Positions 42,616 to 51,342 of a stretch of DNA of 64,000 nucleotides are shown piece after piece; within the stretch, counting starts at the first letter, position 1; each line of letters starts with the position of its first letter. Position numbers and translations under genes: made by a program. The DNA comes from SCTM01 sp965279655 (lineage in GTDB: Bacteria > Pseudomonadota > Alphaproteobacteria > Rhodospirillales > Rhodospirillaceae): contig OZ257255.1 of the NCBI GenBank assembly GCA_965279655.1, positions 2,666,001-2,730,000 on the forward strand. The letters run 5' to 3'. The notes under the pieces are model-generated. The model was not told where the DNA came from. It saw only the letters and a list, made by a program, of their open reading frames with translations, and ran no database searches.

Positions 42616-43545
42616 TCACTTGCCTTTTTTCTGGGACGGCAGGGCGAAGACCTGGCCCGGGTAGATCAGGTTCGGATCCTTGATGCGCTCGCGGTTGGCG
42701 TCGTAGATCACGGTATAGAGCTCACCCTCGCCATAAGCCCGGCGCGCGATGCGCCACAGGCTGTTGCCCTTAATAATGGTGACATCCCCGGGCGCGAGCT
42801 TGGCCTGGGCGGGGTCGAGGGTAAACGGGTTCTCAACGCGCGCGAGGATGTTGTTGCCACTGCCGAGCTGATCGGCGCGCAGGTTGTGGGCCCCTTCGGC
42901 GATGCGGGCGGTCGGCGCCAAGCTCCAAGCGCCATCTTCGCCGGCGGTGGTTTTGCCGACCAGTTGGTTGTCGAGATAGACCTGCACGGTCGCGCCGGGA
43001 TCGGCCTTACCACTGACGCTGAACTTCCCGAAGGCGTCGTAGTCGACCGCTTCGATCGCGAGCGTAGACACGCTGGGGTCGGCGTTCACGCCCTGCAGGA
43101 CGCGGCTATTCCCGCCGTTACGGGACTGTTCGACGATCAGGACTTCGCCGTTGCGCTCCGGCACCTGCATCACGACAACCTTCTCCGACAGCATCTCCTT
43201 GCCGTCAGGTCCCTTGGCGCGAAGTGAGAACTGGCGCGTGCCGGCTGCGACCGGCTGGTTTGGCACGTAAATCCATTCGCCGCGGCCGTCGGCCTGCACG
43301 CGGCCGATTTCCTTGTCGCCGTCGAGAATGAACACCGTTGCGTTGGGCGCGGCGCGACCGGCCATCACCAGACTGCCCTTGGGATCGATGCGCACGACAT
43401 CGAAGCTGGGCCCGCCCGGCGCGACAGCCGTAGCGCCGCCGCGGCGCGCGGCGCTCTGCGGGTTGGTCTGGAGGGTGAAGTTGAACACCAGCGCGGCGAT
43501 CACAACGACGATGCCGGCCACCGCAATGATAAGGGGACGATTCAC
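42616..43545 (-). CDS. Membrane-anchored LysM-domain protein with Ig-like repeats
   Basis: 309 residues from GTG 43545. N-terminal membrane anchor (LIIAVAGIVVVIAALVFNF). Two bacterial Ig-like modules follow (SLVMAGRAAPNATVFILDGD and FSVSGKADPGATVQVYLDNQ, about 45-125 and 165-230). The C-terminal LysM reads VTIIKGNSLWRIARRAYGEG, ending YPGQVFALP. It should bind peptidoglycan in the periplasm. It follows the membrane-protein and cytochrome genes on the same strand. A 21-bp palindrome (43627-43647) lies 82-102 nt upstream. Confidence 0.9.
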   Translation of the reverse strand: MNRPLIIAVAGIVVVIAALVFNFTLQTNPQSAARRGGATAVAPGGPSFDVVRIDPKGSLVMAGRAAPNATVFILDGDKEIGRVQADGRGEWIYVPNQPVAAGTRQFSLRAKGPDGKEMLSEKVVVMQVPERNGEVLIVEQSRNGGNSRVLQGVNADPSVSTLAIEAVDYDAFGKFSVSGKADPGATVQVYLDNQLVGKTTAGEDGAWSLAPTARIAEGAHNLRADQLGSGNNILARVENPFTLDPAQAKLAPGDVTIIKGNSLWRIARRAYGEGELYTVIYDANRERIKDPNLIYPGQVFALPSQKKGK

Positions 43546-43626
43546 GCAACCCGCCGTCGTTTGGATAAAACCTGAGGTCGATTCTGCATATCGGAGCGGT
43601 CCATGGGAACCCGGGAGCGCCCCTCA

Positions 43627-43647
43627 GATTACAAAATATTTGTAATC
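43627..43647. promoter_or_regulatory. Perfect 21-bp AT-rich palindrome upstream of the LysM gene
   Basis: GATTACAAA-ATA-TTTGTAATC, 9-3-9 with no mismatch. It lies 6 nt past the stop of the membrane-protein gene and 82 nt before the LysM GTG start. Its lack of G/C makes it a poor terminator, and its symmetry suits a dimeric regulator. Confidence 0.5.
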
Positions 43648-43653
43648 AATCGG

Positions 43654-44517
43654 TTACTTCGCCGCTGGGTGCATGACGAGGGTCAGGATGGCACCCAGAC
43701 CGAGCGGAATTGTGGCGACGCCAGCCAAAACGAGCGGCGCCAAAAGGCGGCTGATTCCCGCCTTGGGCAGCGGGATGCGGTTGGCGGTACCGTCGGCGAA
43801 CAGGATCAGCCCGGTCAGGACCAGGCCGCCGCCGGTAAATGGCGAGCGCTCGAACAACGCCCAGGCGATCGCCAATTGGGCCATGGCGGCGCTGAGCGCG
43901 ACAGTCGCGCCGACGACCTCCTGACGCGACAGCCAAGACCAGAGGCCAGCGCCGAGCAGCGCGGCCGTCAGCACAGCGGCACTGAGCCGCAGGGGCCGGT
44001 CGTCCGCGGCCGCAGCCACGGCGAGCAGCGACAACGCAGCCATCACACTCACTACGAGCCAGACACCTACCGGCGGCATAAAGGGGTGCGCCGTCGTGCG
44101 CAGACGGTCGAGGCGCCAGAGTACGAGCACGCCGATGGCGGCAGCCAAAGCGAACTCCACGAGCATCGCAAGGCTCGGCATCTGGCGAGGCATGACGCCG
44201 CCGTTCACCTCGGCCCAAGCGGAAACGATCAGTGCGCCCAAGGCGCCGATGACAAGGAAACCGCGGCGCGTGAGCCAGGCGTCGCACACCAAACCCACAA
44301 GCATGGCGCCCAACACGATGTGCCCGACCCGGCCCAGGGCGTCATGGGCGAACCAGCCCGGCTTCACGATCAGCCCCCAGCCGACCAGGAACGCGATCGG
44401 CAGGGCGAGGCCGCCGAAACGCGCCGCGCGCTCCGGCCCGGCGCCCAGACGGATGCCGGCGGATATCGCGAAGGCGAGCAGAAGCGGAATCAGGAGGGCG
44501 AGCGAGGATTGCAGCAT
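43654..44517 (-). CDS. Multi-pass membrane protein of unknown function
   Basis: 287 residues, almost wholly hydrophobic, with about nine membrane segments (LALLIPLLLAFAISAGIRLG, GHIVLGAMLVGLVCDAWLTR, VGVWLVVSVMAALSLLAVAA). It has no known motif. Isolated polar residues in membranes (PGWFAHDALGRVGH) could matter. It starts 32 nt downstream of the three-haem cytochrome gene on the same strand, so the two may be co-transcribed. I do not recognise the family. Confidence 0.8.
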   Translation of the reverse strand: MLQSSLALLIPLLLAFAISAGIRLGAGPERAARFGGLALPIAFLVGWGLIVKPGWFAHDALGRVGHIVLGAMLVGLVCDAWLTRRGFLVIGALGALIVSAWAEVNGGVMPRQMPSLAMLVEFALAAAIGVLVLWRLDRLRTTAHPFMPPVGVWLVVSVMAALSLLAVAAAADDRPLRLSAAVLTAALLGAGLWSWLSRQEVVGATVALSAAMAQLAIAWALFERSPFTGGGLVLTGLILFADGTANRIPLPKAGISRLLAPLVLAGVATIPLGLGAILTLVMHPAAK

Positions 44518-44549
44518 CGCCGCACCTTATGGGCCCTTTGCCGCGAAAA

Positions 44550-45827
44550 TCAACGCTGTGCGGCGACCTGGGCGGCGGTGACCGGCGGCGCCTTGTTGCC
44601 CCAGCTGCCGCGGATGTAGTTGGACACGGCGGCGACATCGGCGTCGCTCAGCACATCGCCGTAGAGCTTCATCGTTTCCCACGCACCGTAGTCCACGCTC
44701 TTGGGTGTCTGCGGTCCGTAGAGGATGACATTGATCAGCGAAGCGGGATCGGCCGTCTGCACGATCACGCTGCCGGCCAGCGGCGGACCGGCGAAGAGAC
44801 CGCCGTCGCCACCGCTTTGGTGACACTCGCTGCAGCGCTTCTCGTAGATCGCCTTGCCGGCCTGCGCGACTTCAGCGGTGACGGGCTGTCCCTCCTGCTC
44901 TTGCACGGGCAGGGCCTTCAGATACACCGCCATCGCCTGCACATCCGCATCGGTGAGCTGACTGAGGCTGTTGACGATCACGTCGTTCATGGGACCGAAG
45001 GTGCCCGCGACGGAACTCACACCGGTCTTGAGATACGATTTCAGTTCGTCCACGGGCCATGACGCCAGGCCGGTCTTGGCCGGCGTCAGGTTGGGCGCGG
45101 ACCACTTGCGCGACTTGCCTTCCGCGACGTGATCCATGATGACCCCGCCGGCATAGGCGCGTTCGGCGACTTCAGCCTGGAAGATATTGCGCGGCGAGTG
45201 ACACGCGCTGCAGTGTCCGAGACCTTCGACGAGATAGGCGCCGGTGTTCCATTCGACCGGCTTCGACGTGTCCGGCTTGTACCGGCCCGGTTCGAAGAAC
45301 AGCGCATTCCAGAACATCATCGGCCAGCGCATGGTGAACAGGATGCCGTTCTCGGGCGGCTGGTAACGCTCGGCTTTCAGCGTGCGCAGATAGGCAAAGA
45401 TCGCGTCGACGTCCTGATCGCTGACTTTGGTGAAGGCGGTATAGGGAAACGCGGGGAACAGATGCTTGCCCCCGGGCGCGACACCTTCATGCATCGCCTT
45501 GCGCAGGTCAGCTGCCGTCCACTTTCCGATGCCGGTGTCATCGTCCGGCGTGATGTTCGAGGAATAGATCGACCCGAACGGCGTCTCGAAGCCCACGCCT
45601 CCGGTGAACGGCGCACCGCCCGGACGGGTGTGACAGCTGATGCAATCGCCAGCGGCGGCAAGGTATTTGCCGCGCGCGACAATAGGATCGACCGGAGTTT
45701 CAGGAGGAGCAGCGGCTTCCGCCGGTGCGCCCGGCGCAGAAACGTTCGGCGGCGCGCCCTCTGCCGCGAGGGTCGCGCCGCCGGAGATCAGGCAGGAAAC
45801 AAGGAAGAACCCACGCAGATCGAGCAT
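44550..45827 (-). CDS. Three-haem c-type cytochrome (alcohol/gluconate dehydrogenase cytochrome-subunit type)
   Basis: 425 residues with a signal peptide (LRGFFLVSCLISGGATLAAE). Three CXXCH sites are present: Cys62-Ile-Ser-Cys-His, then CSACHSPRN and CSECHQSGG. The layout of three cytochrome-c domains with SNITPDDDTGIGKW, FPAFPYTAFTKVSDQD and PVEWNTGAYLVEGLGHC matches the membrane-bound cytochrome subunit of periplasmic alcohol, aldehyde or gluconate dehydrogenases. It passes electrons to ubiquinone. No matching dehydrogenase subunit (PQQ, molybdopterin or FAD/GMC type) lies in the window, so its donor must be elsewhere. The gene follows the cytochrome c'-like gene by 13 nt. Confidence 0.92.
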   Translation of the reverse strand: MLDLRGFFLVSCLISGGATLAAEGAPPNVSAPGAPAEAAAPPETPVDPIVARGKYLAAAGDCISCHTRPGGAPFTGGVGFETPFGSIYSSNITPDDDTGIGKWTAADLRKAMHEGVAPGGKHLFPAFPYTAFTKVSDQDVDAIFAYLRTLKAERYQPPENGILFTMRWPMMFWNALFFEPGRYKPDTSKPVEWNTGAYLVEGLGHCSACHSPRNIFQAEVAERAYAGGVIMDHVAEGKSRKWSAPNLTPAKTGLASWPVDELKSYLKTGVSSVAGTFGPMNDVIVNSLSQLTDADVQAMAVYLKALPVQEQEGQPVTAEVAQAGKAIYEKRCSECHQSGGDGGLFAGPPLAGSVIVQTADPASLINVILYGPQTPKSVDYGAWETMKLYGDVLSDADVAAVSNYIRGSWGNKAPPVTAAQVAAQR

Positions 45828-45840
45828 GGGTCTCAGCGTC

Positions 45841-46293
45841 CTACTTCGTACGATAGGTGTCGTGGCAGCTCTTGCAGCTCAGCGCGGCCATCACTTCCTT
45901 CGCGTCGACCGGGCCAGCCTTTGCCTTCTTCGCCAGGGCCGTCATGTCGGTGTCGAGCTTCGTCAGGCGAGCGGAGAAGTCTTTCCAGTTCGTCCACACG
46001 TCTTCTTTCGCGGTGCCGCCGACCATTTTGGTCTCGAAGCCCTTCTGCGCGGCGCGAGCGCCGAGCGCGATGCCTTCGAGATGAATGGCGAGGTTCTGAT
46101 CGTAGGCGACTTTCTTCTGGAGGATCGCGCCCATGGCGGCGGAGTTATCCCCCATGCTCTTCATGACCGCGCTGCGATAGGCCAGCACCGGATCCTTCGG
46201 CGCTTCGGCCGGGGCCTGAGCCGATACCGCGAGCGGCAGGGCAATCGCGGCGGCCAGTGACAGGCCGCCAATCATCTGCTTCAAACGAGTCAC
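45841..46293 (-). CDS. Cytochrome c'/c-556-like monohaem protein
   Basis: 150 residues from GTG 46293, with a strong GGGGAGGA site. A TTG further upstream at 46323 is unlikely. Signal peptide (MIGGLSLAAAIALPLAVSAQ). A four-helix bundle ends with the haem site CKSCHDTYRTK near the C-terminus, as in the cytochrome c'/c-556 family. Position 16 of the mature bundle carries Met (AVMKSMGDN), so the haem may be six-coordinate (c-556-like) rather than an NO/CO-binding c'. It is periplasmic and is the first gene of the cytochrome run. Confidence 0.9.
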   Translation of the reverse strand: MTRLKQMIGGLSLAAAIALPLAVSAQAPAEAPKDPVLAYRSAVMKSMGDNSAAMGAILQKKVAYDQNLAIHLEGIALGARAAQKGFETKMVGGTAKEDVWTNWKDFSARLTKLDTDMTALAKKAKAGPVDAKEVMAALSCKSCHDTYRTK

Positions 46294-46394
46294 GAAATCC
46301 TCCCCTATGGGACTGAATTGCAAGGCACATCAGCTGTACAAAGAACCCGGTAGCGTGGCAAGAGCGCTAGCCCCCATGCCCGAAATCCGCGACC

Positions 46395-47027
46395 ATGACG
46401 ACCGCCATGCCCCAGCCCCCCGCCCTTCGCGCCCTCTGTGTGTTCTGCGGTTCCCAGGCGGGGACCGACCCGTCACATAAAGCAGCTGCTACGGCCCTTG
46501 GCGCCCAGCTGGCGGCCCACGGCGCCGCCTTGGTTTATGGCGGCGGACGGACCGGCCTGATGGGTGCGGTGGCGGACGCCGTTCTGGCGGATCGCGGGAC
46601 CGTGATCGGCATCATCCCTGACTTTCTCAAGGATAAGGAACTCGCGCACACCGGCGCGACCGAGCTGGTGATTGTTGGGGACATGCACACCCGCAAGCGG
46701 CTGATGGCCGAACGGTCCGACGCCTTTTGCATCCTGCCCGGCGGCGTGGGCACCCTCGAGGAGTTCTTCGAGATCGTCACCTGGCGGCAGTTGCATCGTC
46801 ACAACAAGCCGATCGTGCTGCTCAATGCGAGCGGGTACTGGGACCATGTGGTGGCGCTGTTCGCCAACATGATCGCCTACGGCTACGCCCATCGCGGACA
46901 CGACGCCCTGATCACGGTCGTCGACCGGCCCGAGGACGTGATCCCGACCGTGGAAGCGGAGTTGGCCAACCCCAAAACCCCGCTGTCCTTCGAAATCGAG
47001 GGGATCAAGGCCTTCAGCCCGCCCTAA
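46395..47027 (+). CDS. LOG-family protein (TIGR00730-type Rossmann fold)
   Basis: 210 residues, with a second in-frame ATG at 46407. Family motifs are GGRTGLMGAVADAVL, VVGDMHTRK-like VIVGDMHTRKRLM, and PGGVGTLEEFFEIVTWRQLH (PGGxGTxxE). Relatives cut cytokinin nucleoside monophosphates or AMP to base plus ribose 5-phosphate. Many bacterial members have a nucleotide-monophosphate glycosidase role or no known role. It stands alone, divergent from the cytochrome cluster and followed by icd. Confidence 0.9.
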   Translation: MTTAMPQPPALRALCVFCGSQAGTDPSHKAAATALGAQLAAHGAALVYGGGRTGLMGAVADAVLADRGTVIGIIPDFLKDKELAHTGATELVIVGDMHTRKRLMAERSDAFCILPGGVGTLEEFFEIVTWRQLHRHNKPIVLLNASGYWDHVVALFANMIAYGYAHRGHDALITVVDRPEDVIPTVEAELANPKTPLSFEIEGIKAFSPP

Positions 47028-47210
47028 ACCGGCGCAAACCCTCAGATTCCGGGCGGATTCACGGCTTGGCGTCCGCCCGGGGATGCCTTAATTTCCGCCG
47101 CAACCGCGCTCAGAGCCTTTGCGGTTGCTCACAACACGTGCTGGTCCTCGGTCGCCGGAGCCCTTTCGGGGGGTGGGTGCCGGAAACCGGCTTAATCCCC
47201 AGAGGATCAC

Positions 47211-48425
47211 ATGCCCAAAATTCAGGTGAAGAACCCGGTCGTCGACCTCGACGGCGACGAGATGACGCGCATCATCTGGCAGTTCATCAAAGAGAAGCTG
47301 ATCCTGCCGTATCTCGACATCAACATTCTCTATTACGACCTGGGGATGGAGAGCCGCGACAAGACCGACGACAAAATCACCGTCGACGCGGCCAACGCGA
47401 TCAAGAAGCACGGCATCGGCGTCAAGTGCGCCACCATCACCCCGGATGAAGCGCGGGTGAAGGAATTCAATCTCAAGAAGATGTGGAAGTCGCCCAACGG
47501 CACGATCCGCAACATCCTCGGCGGCACCATCTTCCGCGAGCCGATCATCTGCAAGAACGTGCCGCGCCTGGTGCCAAGTTGGACCCAGCCGATCGTCATC
47601 GGCCGTCACGGCTTCGGCGACCAGTACAAGGCGACCGACTTCAAGGTGCCCGGCAAGGGCAAGCTGACCATGACGTTCACGCCGGAAGGCGGTGGCGCGC
47701 CGGTCAACTACGACGTATTCGATTTCCCCGGCGCCGGCGTCGCCATGGGCATGTACAACCTGGATGACTCGATCGCCGACTTCGCGCGGTCGTGCATGAA
47801 CTACGCCCTGGCCCGCGGCTGGCCACTGTACCTGTCGACCAAGAACACGATCCTCAAAGCCTACGACGGACGCTTCAAGGACATCTTCCAAGAGATCTTC
47901 GATAAAGAGTTCAAGGCACTGTACGATGCGAAGAAGATCACCTACGAGCATCGCCTGATCGACGACATGGTCGCCTCGGCGCTCAAGTGGTCCGGCAGCT
48001 TCGTGTGGGCGTGCAAGAACTACGACGGCGACGTGCAGTCCGACACGGTCGCGCAGGGCTTTGGCTCGCTCGGCATGATGACTTCGGTGCTGCTCACCGC
48101 CGACGGCAAGACTGTGGAAGCGGAAGCCGCCCACGGCACCGTGACGCGCCACTACCGCCTGCATCAGCAGGGCAAGGAAACGTCGACCAATCCGGTCGCG
48201 TCGATCTTCGCCTGGACGCAGGGCCTGAAGTACCGCGGCCAGTTCGACGGCACGCCGGACGTGGTGAAGTTCGCCGACTCCCTGGAAAAGGTCTGCATCC
48301 AGGCGATCGAAGCCGGCCACATGACCAAGGACCTCGCGATCCTGGTCGGCCCGGAACAGCGCTGGATGACCACCAACGGCTTCCTCGACAAGCTCGACGA
48401 GATGCTGAAAGTGGAAATGAAATAA
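47211..48425 (+). CDS. icd: Isocitrate dehydrogenase, NADP-dependent (eukaryote-like IDP type)
   Basis: 404 residues with AGAGGA before ATG 47211. It is the short homodimeric type shared by alphaproteobacteria and mitochondria: PVVDLDGDEMTRIIWQFIKE, the substrate loop KSPNGTIRNILGGTIFREPI, and KTVEAEAAHGTVTRHYRLHQ. Mg/isocitrate Asp residues are in DDMVASALKWSGSFVWACKN. It converts isocitrate to 2-oxoglutarate in the citric-acid cycle. It is transcribed alone, closed by a strong terminator. The 183-nt leader region 47028-47210 has no recognised regulatory motif. Confidence 0.97.
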   Translation: MPKIQVKNPVVDLDGDEMTRIIWQFIKEKLILPYLDINILYYDLGMESRDKTDDKITVDAANAIKKHGIGVKCATITPDEARVKEFNLKKMWKSPNGTIRNILGGTIFREPIICKNVPRLVPSWTQPIVIGRHGFGDQYKATDFKVPGKGKLTMTFTPEGGGAPVNYDVFDFPGAGVAMGMYNLDDSIADFARSCMNYALARGWPLYLSTKNTILKAYDGRFKDIFQEIFDKEFKALYDAKKITYEHRLIDDMVASALKWSGSFVWACKNYDGDVQSDTVAQGFGSLGMMTSVLLTADGKTVEAEAAHGTVTRHYRLHQQGKETSTNPVASIFAWTQGLKYRGQFDGTPDVVKFADSLEKVCIQAIEAGHMTKDLAILVGPEQRWMTTNGFLDKLDEMLKVEMK

Positions 48426-48448
48426 GCGACGTCTCAGTCGTTACGCGG

Positions 48449-48480
48449 AAAACCCCACCGGACAACCGGTGGGGTTTTTT
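48449..48480 (+). terminator. Intrinsic terminator of icd
   Basis: AAAACCCCACCGG (48449-48461) pairs with CCGGTGGGGTTTT around ACAA, ending in six T. It is a textbook terminator 24 nt after the icd stop. Confidence 0.92.
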
Positions 48481-48520
48481 CATATGATCGTGGCGTTCGC
48501 GTGTGAGGTGGGGCGAAACG

Positions 48521-48988
48521 ATGGCGCCGAAAAATCCGAATAAGAAGATCGGGAAGAGGGCGCCCGCCAAACGTGCGCTCGCGAAGAAGCCGAAGTTGCT
48601 CGCCGGGGGCAATCCGCAGATCGCGAAAGGGGACGGTGACGCGCCTGTGCAGGCATATATTGCCGCCATCCCTGGATGGAAGCAGGATACCGCACGCCGT
48701 CTCGATACGCTGATCGCACGCGCCGTTCCGCACGTACGGAAGGCCGTCAAATGGAACTCGCCTATGTACGGGATGGAAGGCCAGGGCTGGTTCCTGAGCT
48801 TTCACTGTTTCGCCAAGTACCTAAAGGTCGCGTTCTTCAAGGGCGCATTGCTGGACCCGGCCCCACCTGAGGAGTCTAAGGACCCACAAGTGCGCTATCT
48901 CCACCTCCACGAGGACGACGAACTGGACGAAAAGCGCATCGCGCGTTGGATCAAGCAGGCCGCGAAACTGCCCGGCTGGCTCGCTTAG
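48521..48988 (+). CDS. DUF1801 (YdhG-like) protein
   Basis: 155 residues from ATG 48521, with GAGGTGGGG just upstream; a GTG at 48503 is an alternative. The N-terminal 35 residues are Lys-rich and disordered-looking. The DUF1801 core includes DAPVQAYIAAIPGWKQDTAR, HVRKAVKWNSPMYGMEGQGW and YLKVAFFKGALLDP. Family members have a small alpha/beta fold, and some are called iron chaperones, but no function is secure. It stands before the methyltransferase pair with its own spacing of 40 nt. Confidence 0.85.
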   Translation: MAPKNPNKKIGKRAPAKRALAKKPKLLAGGNPQIAKGDGDAPVQAYIAAIPGWKQDTARRLDTLIARAVPHVRKAVKWNSPMYGMEGQGWFLSFHCFAKYLKVAFFKGALLDPAPPEESKDPQVRYLHLHEDDELDEKRIARWIKQAAKLPGWLA

Positions 48989-49028
48989 CCCCCTTCCCGC
49001 TCCGGCAGCCTGCGCTACACTCACGCCC

Positions 49029-50120
49029 ATGAGCATCAGCAATTCCATCATCGACCGTGGCAAGCTCGGCAACACGCCGGCGATGACAACCCGTGCCGAC
49101 GAAGCGTTCCTCGACTTCATGTGCGACGCGCGCAACATCATCATGCACGCGCACTACCGGCCGATCTCCGAACTCGGTAACAAGGCGATTGCGGCGGCCG
49201 GCCTGAAGCCCGTGCACACCCATGAGAACGTGGCCAAGATTCGCGACGTGATCGCCGCGACACCGGACCTCGCCGCCTTCCTGCGATTCAAACGCAGTGC
49301 CCAGGAGCGCTACAAGCAGCGCATCATCGAATCCTACGGCGCGCGAGAAGAGGAACTGACGCGCTGGCTGGACGACGCGATGAAGCGCGGCCCCGGCTCG
49401 GTGACACTCGATCCCGATCTTGCCGTGCCCGATTACGCGAAAGTCGAGATCCATATCCAGCCGCATGGCTACAGCGATCACGCGCTGGCGGGTTTCTACT
49501 ACGACTATGGCACCAGTATCTTTTTTGGCGGCGCGAACGCGGGCGACGTCATGCACGCCGGCCACGTCGCGCGCGTGTCGTTGCCGCTGGACGGCAAGCC
49601 CGTCGCACGCACCCTGGACCTTGCCTCCTCCGCCGGGCAAATGGTCAGCGAAACCAAGAAGCGGTTTCCCAACGCCGATGTGTTCGGCATCGACATCAGC
49701 GCGCCGATGGTGAAGTACGCCCACTGGCGCGCCATGCAGCAGAACCTGGATGTGCATTTCGTCCAGATGCCGGCGGAAGAAATGAACTTCCCGGATGGGC
49801 ATTTCGATATCGTCACGTCCTACCTGCTGTTCCACGAGATCCCGTTGCCGGTGATCAAGAAGGTGCTGGCTGAGGTGAGGCGGGTTCTGCGGCCCGGCGG
49901 CACGTTCACCATGCTCGACTTCCCATCGGCGCGCCCCGAGGAGCCGGGCTACGGCGGGCTCATTGGCCTGATGGACGCGACCGACAATGGCGAGCCGTAC
50001 GCCCATGGCTTCGTGAACTGCGGCATCGAGAAGCTCATCGAGGAGGCCGGCTTCAAGCTGCGCTACACCTCGGCCAAGGACATACTCAAGCACGGGCGGG
50101 TGTGCGACAAACCGGCCTAG
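49029..50120 (+). CDS. SAM-dependent methyltransferase with unknown N-terminal domain (paralogue 1)
   Basis: 363 residues. The C-terminal half is a class I methyltransferase: TLDLASSAGQMVSETKKRFP (motif I), ADVFGIDISAPMVKYA (II), FPDGHFDIVTSYLLFHEIPL (IV) and VRRVLRPGGTFTMLDF (V). The first 160 residues form a separate helical part with VTLDPDLAVPDYAKVEIHIQ and a Gly/Tyr/Asp-rich YYDYGTSIFFGGANAGD. The next gene has the same architecture, including the LDP and IHIQPxGY marks. Motif I lacks the usual Gly-x-Gly-x-Gly. The substrate is unknown. Confidence 0.87.
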   Translation: MSISNSIIDRGKLGNTPAMTTRADEAFLDFMCDARNIIMHAHYRPISELGNKAIAAAGLKPVHTHENVAKIRDVIAATPDLAAFLRFKRSAQERYKQRIIESYGAREEELTRWLDDAMKRGPGSVTLDPDLAVPDYAKVEIHIQPHGYSDHALAGFYYDYGTSIFFGGANAGDVMHAGHVARVSLPLDGKPVARTLDLASSAGQMVSETKKRFPNADVFGIDISAPMVKYAHWRAMQQNLDVHFVQMPAEEMNFPDGHFDIVTSYLLFHEIPLPVIKKVLAEVRRVLRPGGTFTMLDFPSARPEEPGYGGLIGLMDATDNGEPYAHGFVNCGIEKLIEEAGFKLRYTSAKDILKHGRVCDKPA

Positions 50121-50226
50121 GCGCCCAAACGTTATCGATTAGCATCCTGGCGTCAGGAAAACTGCGTATTGGCAGGTCATGCGGCAGATTGCTTAAGTAG
50201 GGTTCGAATATCACAAGGCACTCCCC

Positions 50227-51342
50227 ATGGCCCGCAATCCCACCCATGAGATGCTGTCGCCGCTCGCTCACGACGAGCGGGCCCGCCAGCAGTATGTGCT
50301 CGGCCTGAAGACCCACATCGGCCGCAAGGTGCGCAGCGGAAACCGCGCGGTGTTCGAGAAGAAGGCTAAGCCGGCGTTCGAGAAGCAACACGGCCGCGCG
50401 CCACAAAGCCCCGACGAGATCGGCGAGGCCATGTGGAAGGAGCCCGACTACCTGATGTTCTCCGCGCTCAACCGCAATGCCCAGGAGTTGATGTGGGACG
50501 CGGTGTGCGATCCGATCTATCGGCAGGAGGAACGTCTCGCCGCGACTTATGATCGGCTGCACTGCAGCGCCAAGGGTTCTCTGACGCTCGATCCGAAATT
50601 CAAGGTTCCTGCCGGTATCCGCGAGATCAACATTCATCTGCAGCCGGGCGGCTATGCGCAAGACCTGAGCGCGCACGACGTGATCGCCGGCGCGCTGTAT
50701 GAGGGCGGCGGCAATCTCTACTCCATGGGCGGCGGCATCGGCACCACGGAGAGCAAAGCCGAAGTGATCCAGCGCTTCCTGAAGGAGCGCTTCGCGGATT
50801 TTACGCCGACCAAAATTCTCGACATGGGGTGTTCCGCCGGATCGTCCTCGACGCCCTGGGCGCTCGCGTTCCCCAATGCCGAGGTGCACGCGGTCGACGT
50901 CGGCGCGGCGCTGCTGCGCTACGCCCACGCACGTGCGGAAGCGTTGGGCGCCAAAGTGCACTTCCACCAGATGGACGCGGGCGCCACGACCTTCCCCGAT
51001 ACCTCGTTCGACCTCGTGGTGTCCCACAACGCCATGCACGAGATGTCGCAGAAGACCCAAGCGGCGATGTTCAAGGAGAGCTATCGCCTGTTGAAATCCG
51101 GCGGCATCGCGATCCACCAGGACGTTCCGTTGCGCTATGCGGAAAAAGACGCATTTGGCCAGTTCGAATCAAGTTGGGACCTGAAGAACAACAACGAGCC
51201 CTATTGGGAAGCCTACGCCACGAACGATCCGCTGCAGATGTTCCTAGACGCGGGCTTCCCGCGCGAGACGATCTGGACGGGCAAGTTCGACCAACTGGAC
51301 AAGACCGTCGCCTGGTTTGTGAGCTGTGCGCGGAAGCCCTAG
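50227..51342 (+). CDS. SAM-dependent methyltransferase with unknown N-terminal domain (paralogue 2)
   Basis: 371 residues, paralogous to the preceding gene. The N-terminal part holds LTLDPKFKVPAGIREINIHL, QPGGYAQDLSAHDVIAGALY and YSMGGGIGTTESKAE. The methyltransferase core has KILDMGCSAGSSSTPWALAF, AEVHAVDVGAALLRYAHARA, FDLVVSHNAMHEMSQKTQAA and LKSGGIAIHQDVPL. It overlaps the convergent peroxiredoxin gene by 4 nt at its end. The two copies are diverged, so the duplication is old and they may act on different substrates or as a heteromer. Confidence 0.87.
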   Translation: MARNPTHEMLSPLAHDERARQQYVLGLKTHIGRKVRSGNRAVFEKKAKPAFEKQHGRAPQSPDEIGEAMWKEPDYLMFSALNRNAQELMWDAVCDPIYRQEERLAATYDRLHCSAKGSLTLDPKFKVPAGIREINIHLQPGGYAQDLSAHDVIAGALYEGGGNLYSMGGGIGTTESKAEVIQRFLKERFADFTPTKILDMGCSAGSSSTPWALAFPNAEVHAVDVGAALLRYAHARAEALGAKVHFHQMDAGATTFPDTSFDLVVSHNAMHEMSQKTQAAMFKESYRLLKSGGIAIHQDVPLRYAEKDAFGQFESSWDLKNNNEPYWEAYATNDPLQMFLDAGFPRETIWTGKFDQLDKTVAWFVSCARKP

